A stretch of DNA of 56,932 bases from CAYLKS01 sp964384205 [NCBI: uncultured bacterium] (GTDB taxonomy: Bacteria > JAGOEH01). Shown in pieces: positions 51,601-56,932 of this stretch (position 1 is its first letter; every line of letters begins with the position of its first letter). Below the pieces are notes generated by a model, which did no database searches, was not told the origin of the DNA, and saw only the letters and a program-made list of their open reading frames with translations. The position numbers and the translations under genes were made by a program. Location: positions 1-56,932 of the forward strand of contig CAYLKS010000012.1 in assembly GCA_964384205.1 (NCBI GenBank), read 5' to 3'.

Positions 51601-52154
51601 GGCGCTACATCAACCGCATAAAAATCCCCCACCTTATATGGCAAAATCGCAATCGATTGAATGTATGCATCAACTTGATTGTTTATTTCACCTGTTGTTC
51701 TTGAAAGTCCAGTTTTATATGTATCATTATTTAGTAAATTAATATTAATCGTTTTTTGATTTCTTTTTAAAATTTTGACTTTAAAACTACATAAAGTATC
51801 TGAAATTGCATAAAAACTATCATTTATCATACCAATTGAATAGGATAAAATTGTGTCATCAATAATTTGATTTGCCAGTAATGTATAGTCAGAAAAAACA
51901 TCTTCTTCTAAAAAAGGCTGCTTCCCACTAACATTATAGTTCTGATCTAAAACTTCAACCTGAGATGGTTTTATGGACAAATAAATACTCAATCCATTAT
52001 AATACACTGAATCAGAAGTCAAAATAATAAAATATCTTACTGTATCTCCTACATCTGCTGGTATATATTTATCATTGTTACTTACTATTTTAAATGAATT
52101 TGCATAGCTAAAAGTCACAAGCAAAACTATAAATATAAATACTTTTTTTATCAT
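48681..52154 (-). CDS. Large secreted repeat protein: cohesin-like N-terminus, six ~103-residue repeats, T9SS-type sorting domain
   Basis: This protein of about 1157 residues is probably displayed on the cell surface. The signal peptide is MIKKVFIFIVLLVTFSYA. About 20-170 resemble a cohesin fold (DVGDTVRYFIILTSDSVYYNG). About 175-270 are Fn3-like. Six repeats follow with the strand pattern W-x-x-S-x-D-x-D-x-x-D-S-V-x-Y: NKSIDPDN, QKSIDPDP, TRAEDKDL, NKAIDEDP, NQSIDRDI and SRSVNTDP at about 298, 401, 501, 605, 708 and 815. Each ends in a YYWxVxAxD-like segment. From about 1073 a type A sorting domain follows (YPNPFNNYF... KDLSSGVYFLAI...). ATG 52154 is chosen over an upstream GTG because GAGGTG lies just before it. 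No catalytic motif is visible. Confidence 0.88.
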   Translation of the reverse strand: MIKKVFIFIVLLVTFSYANSFKIVSNNDKYIPADVGDTVRYFIILTSDSVYYNGLSIYLSIKPSQVEVLDQNYNVSGKQPFLEEDVFSDYTLLANQIIDDTILSYSIGMINDSFYAISDTLCSFKVKILKRNQKTININLLNNDTYKTGLSRTTGEINNQVDAYIQSIAILPYKVGDFYAVDVAPDSGGVIKIYYSYLYKDFVDGFRLYRREKGSNDDFTLIYDFPKDEAFYYDSVEVNKYYEYYIYAYNEYIQSEPSDTIVVMGLDNRPSKFDLIAPEDNSMLREDYSKIGYNFIWNKSIDPDNREVVYNFKLAFDSLFTAVVCDTFIEDTILNYKLLPLENMKLYWKVSAIDRDNFNISSNQIYRFYINLKEEAPKYFRNLYPIKSEIVTDSIIDFIWQKSIDPDPLDSVEYTFYLYKDKGANIIFKHILSDTSYTLSQALEDDQIYYWRVESKDTKGLINTTLIDSFYLNYNLQAPENFQILSPEYGQRFSQKEIMIRYTRAEDKDLFDSVSYYVIFFREENNNNIDTVITSDTAVMINNLIDNSIYHFKVEAHDKYGLVTIAEPENLIIYIDQYNLTPSSFDLIAPDSAANFKEGEVLFIWNKAIDEDPGDSVLYDFYFSASGDLTTAYKYNIVDTFFVLPVKNLVEDTKYFWTVKAHDKSMSYRTATQSGWFIYKNTENDPPIGFDLLSPSNYSVVNEKNVHFMWNQSIDRDIEDTISYVVFIYDSNFVKIDSSEILYDTSYICKYNFLENKRYYWNVQAFDNHGLSVNSNQNFYIFYYNYIDETPLSFSLISPQNGVKLKNEDILFKWSRSVNTDPGDSVYYKISFSVDKFNTLEFDTIISDTFCIINSEKFISDTTYYWRVQAIDQGDNYRYSDDIFNFYIDTKLPDFSFYIAADRNLRTYLKFFAISDEALGENPVIICNSYDTLNTVAIDTAENIYFSSYHLSSPVNQINIKIQGVDFAGNIGTLEGNYIIFSDTGTIALSKINVFFTVTDRNSKCYIKIDTLSNNRTSFSVNKLDNSPILLKLKSDYNLYYNGIRLSKNGEYYLLKEAGNYVLEKGQSLQLSISIYPNPFNNYFIIDLKNIISNRKYSIYLYNIVGEKVSTIIEDKIFNKSNSIIKYKVKDLSSGVYFLAIFDGTDKIVMKKLLYIK

Positions 52155-52161
52155 AAACACC

Positions 52162-55100
52162 TCATTTTAAAAGAATGAGTTTACCTGTTTTTGAAAATTT
52201 ATCATTATAGAATTTATAAAAATAAATACCTGATGAGACATTCTTCTTTAAAGGCCATAAAAATTCATACTTAGAATTATTTATAATAATTTTCTTCCTA
52301 AAAATTTCTTCTCCAAAGATATTATAAATTTTAAAATCATACAAACCATGCTCTACATTATTAAAAACAAATTTGGTTACTGTATTAAAAGGATTTGGAT
52401 AATTATAAACTAATGTCAATTTCTTAGGATTACTATTTTCCTCTATCTCCGTACTATTATAATAAACTCTAAATAATTTAAAATTATTATCTAAAAATTC
52501 TATATACTTCAAAGTCTTAATTTTCTCATCAGTGCTTATACATAAAGTAGAACCAAATTCACCAGAATATTTTGACTGTAAAGCAACTGAATATGAAAAA
52601 TTACTTGATAACTCTTTCTTTATCTCAAATACCGAAGCACTTTGAAAATAATCACCTTTCGAAATATTAAATTTATCTGATGCAAAAACTAAATTATATC
52701 CTCGAATATTATTTACATCTGCTATAATTGAGTATTTACCATTATTATTCTCAATTTCAATACTTATCGTTGAATCATTTATCATATCATATAATTTCGC
52801 AAGAGCTGATGAGCTTATAATACTTCCCCGTTCACCAAAATTAGACGCAAGAATTGAAAAATCTGATAAATTAATAAAACCATCATTATTAAAATCAACA
52901 CTCCAGTGTACGCCGCCTACTGTCTCATAAGAAGGCACACTTTCATTAAAATAATAAGCAAGCATTCCCAAATCTATTAAATTAACAAAGTTATCATCAT
53001 TTGCATCGCCACCTCTTAAATGATTATAAGTGCTATTTTTTAATATTGATCTATAAACTATAGTATCAAATACAACTGTTGTATCAATCACTATACTATC
53101 CTCGCCCGTTAAATACCTTGGTTCTTTGATATAAACAATACTTGTACCTTGAGGTAAATATGGAACTTTTACAACGCCTGTCTTATCAGCGTTATAATAT
53201 AACGGCTCATTTAAAGGATAATATAAAGAACTAAGCATATTCCTTGCAGAATCTAAGACTGTAATCCTATACAATCCAGAATATTCGCTTCTACCCTGTA
53301 AAGGAGTATATATCATTGCCGTATAACCGTAAGGTTTTATATAAAAATCTTCACCATAACAGCTGATTTCATTTCCATTCTGATCGATAGCTGTGGAAAA
53401 CCTACCATTATTATAATTAAATTCAATGTCTAATAATTTATTTGCACTATCAGCTTTTATGGCTTTAAGATATAATACCGCTATTTTGCCTGTGGTATTT
53501 CTATAGCCACCACCTAACTTAGCCACAGAATCCAATATTTCTGTAAAATTAAATTGATAACCCTGCAAACCATTAATATCCCCACCAATCGAATCACCAT
53601 AAATATTATTTTCAATTACAATGCCTTTTGAACCAAAATATTGAGAAGAAATAAAAGGCTGAACCCCCACTTTTGTAGAATCCATATCAACCGGCTGAAA
53701 AAATGTATCATTTATTGTTGCATAAAAACTTACTCCGGTTGTCCTATATCCTGAAGGATCAAAATAAATATCTAATGCAATTGTATCATTAACAGAAACA
53801 AGCCCAATATCTGAATTATTTGCTTTTATATAAAAATGTGGCCCATAACTTAATTTTACATAAACAACATTTGAAAAAGAACTATAATTATAATTATAAT
53901 CATAAGATTTTATTGCTAAATAATATGCGGCTGTGGAATCCGGCAAAAATATAGAATGTGTCTCAGTTCCACCTGCTGACAATGGACTCCAATTTTGATA
54001 ATACTCATTTGCAATATTAAAAAGAGAATCATTAGTTATTGGTTCATTACTATATTTTATTATATATCCTTTAACACCACTTACTGCATCAGGATCACTG
54101 GAATTATCAGAAGGAGCAGTCCATTGCAATATAACCTCTCCTTTAGAATCTCCTTTTGTAGCAACTAAATCAGTTATTTTAGATGGAGGCAATAAATCAT
54201 TTATAATAGGCATTGCAACTGTATCAATATTAGATATTTCACTTTTATTTCCTGATTCATCTATCACCTTTACTGCAAAAAAGTAAATTTTTCCCCCTGC
54301 TAATCTGGTATCATCCAAAATGATAGTATCCAATTCACCCGGATATGCAGGTATACCATTATATTCCATAGTATTGCAAGAATCAAAATTAGATGATGTT
54401 ATTTGTGTTGTTGAAAATCTAATTTCATAATGATCAGCTCTACCTTTATAGTAATCATCTCCTGTTGCTGTAAATACAAGAGACACAGTATAAGGTGTAG
54501 AATTATAATTCGATACTACAAGATCTGTTATAGGAGAGGGCGCAATAATATCACTATCACCTGCAACAGCAGAATCTAATATAGAATAAGAATAATTGCC
54601 CACATTATCAAAAAATTTAGCCATAAAATAATAAATATCACCCGGCTTTAAATTATTTACTTCTAAAGTATCATAAATACCAGCTGATTTTATGTTACTT
54701 GAAGAATAATATACCTTTCTTTGATTTTCAAATGATGAACTGTCAAATTCAGAATTTGCATAAGCAAAAACAACCGAATCAATAGCGCCTGCTGTAGTAT
54801 CATCACCCGGATACATCCATATTAACTGAATTGTTCCTTCCCCTGCACCAGTATTAACAAAAAAAGAATCTACAAAAGAAGGAGAGATTATATCAATCTG
54901 TGGTTTTGTATATGCTCCTTCAATATTAGAAAGTCCAGAACGATTATTAAAGGAATCCACAGAAACAATACAAAAATAATACAAACTATCCAATATTAAA
55001 TTACTTACAAATAAAGTTTCTGGCTGAAAAGGAGATTTTGGAACTATATTATTACTTATTAAGGTAGCATTATTCCAGTCTGTTTCTGTAACAATTGGAG

Positions 55101-56205
55101 AAAAACTATATTTTATTATATAAGATGCAACAGGTTTTGAAGTATCATTATCATCATAAGGAGCACTCCATGTTAAAACAACGGTGCTTTCTGGTATATT
55201 CAAAAATGTTGTATCACCAACCCCGTGTGCTGCAAGATCTCTAATTGCTGAAGGAGGATTACAATTTCCAGAAGTACATAAAAAAGATATTGCATCAGAT
55301 ACTGCTATAGAATCCGATGCATTACCAGCATTATCGAATGCTTTTATTGCAAAATAATATGTTTTCCCTTCTATCAAACCATTATCTCCATCTAATGTTA
55401 TAGAAACAGTATCCCCATACCTTATAGTCCCTGAACTATCAATATAAACATTTGGTGTAGATAAAAGTGTATTGTATCTACTATTATTTGTAATTTGTGC
55501 AGTATCCCATACAATTTTGTACGTATCAGCAATGCCAGCTGTTCTATCATCACCGACACCAACCCAACTTAAAGTGATTTGGCCTGTATTAGTACTAAAA
55601 CTTCCCCAGAGTGTATCTATAGAATTAGGATTTATATGATCCTGTCTTGGCCTTATTCCAGTTGTGGTATAGCTACCAGAAGATAAATCAGAGGTGTCAG
55701 CTACATACAATAATGTGCTATCATTTTCAAGAATAATTGTTCCTGTAAAAACTACTCTTACAGCAAAATAATAAGTAGAATCTAACTCTAATTCAGGGAA
55801 AGAGGTCGGCAAAACAATAGTAACTGTATCACCACTATCCGGCACACTTAATGAATTAGTAACTGCAATCGCAGAAGACCAATCTGTCTCACTATCAATA
55901 GTATTTGTTGCAACTCTTATCAAATATGTATAATTTGAATCAATATAATGATAATTATAAGAAGTATCTGTCATAGCGGGATCGTTCCATCTATCACCTG
56001 CAATCCATTGTAATTTTATCTGCCCTTCGAATAAACCATCATCATAATTTGAAGTATTTTCACCTAAAGCAGTTAATGAATTAACTGCTCCCGGTTTTGT
56101 CAAAGCTTGTAACCTTTTATCATATTTACTATTAACAGGATTTAATGCAAAAACATTGTAATAACAAGATAATATAAATAAAACCAAAATAAAAATTTTT
56201 TTCAT
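52162..56205 (-). CDS. Giant secreted Fn3 / cohesin-like / dockerin protein with T9SS-type sorting domain
   Basis: This is a 1347-residue exported protein. The signal peptide is residues 1-20. Six fibronectin-III-like domains span about 38-790, each with a conserved L-x-W-x-x-x-x-DD...G segment (e.g. GQITLSWVGVGDDRTAGIAD) and a YYFAxKxxDxxGN-like strand. A cohesin-like domain lies at about 790-960. A carboxypeptidase-regulatory-like stretch precedes a type I dockerin at about 1065-1125, with two calcium loops, DANDDNFVNLIDLGML and DFNNDGFINLSDFSIL. The type A sorting domain starts at about 1270 (YPNPFNTVTKF... SSGIYFYKFY). A scaffold or adhesin role is more likely than an enzyme. AGGAG precedes the ATG. 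It leads the surface operon. Confidence 0.9.
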   Translation of the reverse strand: MKKIFILVLFILSCYYNVFALNPVNSKYDKRLQALTKPGAVNSLTALGENTSNYDDGLFEGQIKLQWIAGDRWNDPAMTDTSYNYHYIDSNYTYLIRVATNTIDSETDWSSAIAVTNSLSVPDSGDTVTIVLPTSFPELELDSTYYFAVRVVFTGTIILENDSTLLYVADTSDLSSGSYTTTGIRPRQDHINPNSIDTLWGSFSTNTGQITLSWVGVGDDRTAGIADTYKIVWDTAQITNNSRYNTLLSTPNVYIDSSGTIRYGDTVSITLDGDNGLIEGKTYYFAIKAFDNAGNASDSIAVSDAISFLCTSGNCNPPSAIRDLAAHGVGDTTFLNIPESTVVLTWSAPYDDNDTSKPVASYIIKYSFSPIVTETDWNNATLISNNIVPKSPFQPETLFVSNLILDSLYYFCIVSVDSFNNRSGLSNIEGAYTKPQIDIISPSFVDSFFVNTGAGEGTIQLIWMYPGDDTTAGAIDSVVFAYANSEFDSSSFENQRKVYYSSSNIKSAGIYDTLEVNNLKPGDIYYFMAKFFDNVGNYSYSILDSAVAGDSDIIAPSPITDLVVSNYNSTPYTVSLVFTATGDDYYKGRADHYEIRFSTTQITSSNFDSCNTMEYNGIPAYPGELDTIILDDTRLAGGKIYFFAVKVIDESGNKSEISNIDTVAMPIINDLLPPSKITDLVATKGDSKGEVILQWTAPSDNSSDPDAVSGVKGYIIKYSNEPITNDSLFNIANEYYQNWSPLSAGGTETHSIFLPDSTAAYYLAIKSYDYNYNYSSFSNVVYVKLSYGPHFYIKANNSDIGLVSVNDTIALDIYFDPSGYRTTGVSFYATINDTFFQPVDMDSTKVGVQPFISSQYFGSKGIVIENNIYGDSIGGDINGLQGYQFNFTEILDSVAKLGGGYRNTTGKIAVLYLKAIKADSANKLLDIEFNYNNGRFSTAIDQNGNEISCYGEDFYIKPYGYTAMIYTPLQGRSEYSGLYRITVLDSARNMLSSLYYPLNEPLYYNADKTGVVKVPYLPQGTSIVYIKEPRYLTGEDSIVIDTTVVFDTIVYRSILKNSTYNHLRGGDANDDNFVNLIDLGMLAYYFNESVPSYETVGGVHWSVDFNNDGFINLSDFSILASNFGERGSIISSSALAKLYDMINDSTISIEIENNNGKYSIIADVNNIRGYNLVFASDKFNISKGDYFQSASVFEIKKELSSNFSYSVALQSKYSGEFGSTLCISTDEKIKTLKYIEFLDNNFKLFRVYYNSTEIEENSNPKKLTLVYNYPNPFNTVTKFVFNNVEHGLYDFKIYNIFGEEIFRKKIIINNSKYEFLWPLKKNVSSGIYFYKFYNDKFSKTGKLILLK

Positions 56206-56232
56206 ATTCTTCTCCTGAATAGTTTTCTCTTC

Positions 56233-56262
56233 TTAATACCTATTATCGGAAAAAAATGTCTA
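56233..56262 (-). promoter_or_regulatory. Possible promoter of the surface-protein operon
   Basis: TAGACA (56262-56257), an 18-bp spacer and TATTAA (56238-56233) on the minus strand, 27 bases before the ATG at 56205. Both boxes are imperfect, so the call is weak. Confidence 0.4.
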
Positions 56263-56346
56263 TATCTTTAACTAAAAAAACAATTAAAAAAAATTCAAAT
56301 TACTTTTTTAGTTGCTTTTTGCTTTAAAATTAATTATCTAAAATCA

Positions 56347-56910
56347 ATGGCTCATTTACAAAATATATTAATAGCAGTAGCCCTTGCAATGGACGCTTTT
56401 GCTGTCTCTGTTAGTATAGGTACTGTTTTAAAAAAAGTAACATATAAAGAAGATATTTTTCTTTCAATTTATTTTGGTTTCTTTCAATTCATAATGCCTA
56501 TTATAGGATGGAATACAATTAAATTCATTAATTTACCAATATATGGAATAAGTACCTGGATCTCCAGTGGATTATTATTTATTCTGGGTGCAAAAATGAT
56601 ATATGAATCTTTTTCCCCGGATAATAAAAAGAAAACTTACCTTTCACATAAAATATATTTAGCATTAGCAATATCAACCAGCCTGGATGCTTTACTAATC
56701 GGTATAAGCTTCTCATTAATTAATAAAACTATTATAGAAACTGCTATATTAGCAGGAATAATAACTTCTACATTAACATTTATTGGTTTTCATCTTGGGA
56801 AAAAAATACATAACTATATAGAATCTAAAAGCGAAGTTATCGGCGGTTTAATTTTAATATCTATTGGCATAAAAATTTTACTGGAACAATATAAAGATAG
56901 TATATTTTAA
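56347..56910 (+). CDS. mntP: Manganese efflux pump MntP
   Basis: This 187-residue inner-membrane protein has six predicted helices and exports Mn(II). The conserved acidic motifs are VALAMDAFAVSVSIG in helix 1 and ISTSLDALLIGISF in the second half, reflecting the inverted repeat of the family; GxxxFxLG-like GFHLGKKI and GGLILISIGIKILLE complete it. The length is normal. No Shine-Dalgarno precedes the ATG. A weak promoter-like pair (TTGCTT 56312-56317, 17 bp, TATCTA 56335-56340) would end six bases before the ATG, as at two other genes here. No yybP-ykoY-type riboswitch is recognisable in the 140-base gap upstream. Confidence 0.93.
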   Translation: MAHLQNILIAVALAMDAFAVSVSIGTVLKKVTYKEDIFLSIYFGFFQFIMPIIGWNTIKFINLPIYGISTWISSGLLFILGAKMIYESFSPDNKKKTYLSHKIYLALAISTSLDALLIGISFSLINKTIIETAILAGIITSTLTFIGFHLGKKIHNYIESKSEVIGGLILISIGIKILLEQYKDSIF

Positions 56911-56932
56911 TATTCTCTTTATTTTTTACCAG

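Noticed and set aside
56206-56346. Possible manganese (yybP-ykoY-type) riboswitch before mntP
   Set aside because: The gap is A/T-rich and has no paired helices or the conserved purine-rich internal loops. The suspected promoter lies only a few bases before the ATG.
1-56932. CRISPR array, tRNA or rRNA genes, prophage
   Set aside because: No regularly spaced direct repeats, cloverleaf-like GC-rich segments, rRNA-like sequence or phage structural genes were seen on reading through.

Overview
The window is a strongly AT-rich chromosomal segment (well over two thirds A+T by eye) from a Gram-negative, probably anaerobic bacterium. Evidence for an outer membrane is a TolC-type efflux protein, Lgt, several lipoproteins with clear lipoboxes, and three large secreted proteins ending in type IX secretion (T9SS) type A-like C-terminal sorting domains. 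Evidence for an anaerobic, fermentative, hydrogen-linked life is HydF (H-cluster maturation), the redox repressor Rex, a split glycine decarboxylase, ferredoxin-type proteins and an amino-acid catabolic gene trio. T9SS signals with a split GcvP in such an AT-rich genome suggest the FCB superphylum or a neighbouring candidate phylum (Cloacimonadota- or WOR-3-like). The lineage cannot be fixed from this sequence alone. No rRNA, tRNA or CRISPR was seen.

Layout. 1-2714 is the most accessory part: the tail of a truncated gene, a doubtful small ORF, an EFR1-type flavodoxin/ferredoxin, a decayed IS1595-like transposase missing its catalytic core, and a CDF metal exporter. 3198-6256 carries a secreted C69 dipeptidase and a TolC protein on the minus strand. 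6414-12985 is plus strand: Xaa-Pro aminopeptidase overlapping a membrane-anchored reductive-dehalogenase-like Fe-S protein, then an aminotransferase / DRE-TIM carboligase-or-lyase / thiolase operon from a near-consensus promoter, closed by a bidirectional terminator at about 12987-13019.

13018-39421 is one long minus-strand run. In transcription order it holds: rex-gcvPA-gcvPB-lgt-Sua5/YrdC; a lipoprotein and a receiver-RsbW-like regulator; the pantothenate/CoA genes coaW-panB-panD-panC; a murG fused to a HEAT-like domain, mraY and a glycosyltransferase; aspA-hydF; a secreted metalloprotease; a CoA-binding protein; an OPT transporter; and after a terminator a radical SAM/SPASM protein, a hybrid histidine kinase, purine nucleoside phosphorylase, a kinase-like protein lacking its ATPase, and a TPR lipoprotein. 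A DEAD-box helicase (minus) and glmS-fbp-rnr (plus) diverge around 41.3 kb. A Thr/Asn/Lys-rich small protein converges with a metallo-beta-lactamase-fold hydrolase. The last 8 kb is a surface-protein operon: a 1347-residue Fn3/cohesin-like/dockerin protein, an about 1157-residue protein with six about 103-residue repeats, and a lipoprotein. mntP diverges at the right end.

Promoters recur in one form, TTGAC(A/T) - about 17 bp - TATTAT-like, and most genes have AGGAG-type ribosome binding sites. A few genes instead have the -10 box six bases before the ATG and no Shine-Dalgarno, which suggests leaderless mRNAs. The most notable observations are the MurG-HEAT fusion, the adjacent cohesin-like/dockerin T9SS proteins, the candidate Rex operator in front of the glycine decarboxylase genes, the hydF-aspA pair, the membrane-anchored RdhA-like protein, and the degenerate kinase beside an intact hybrid kinase.
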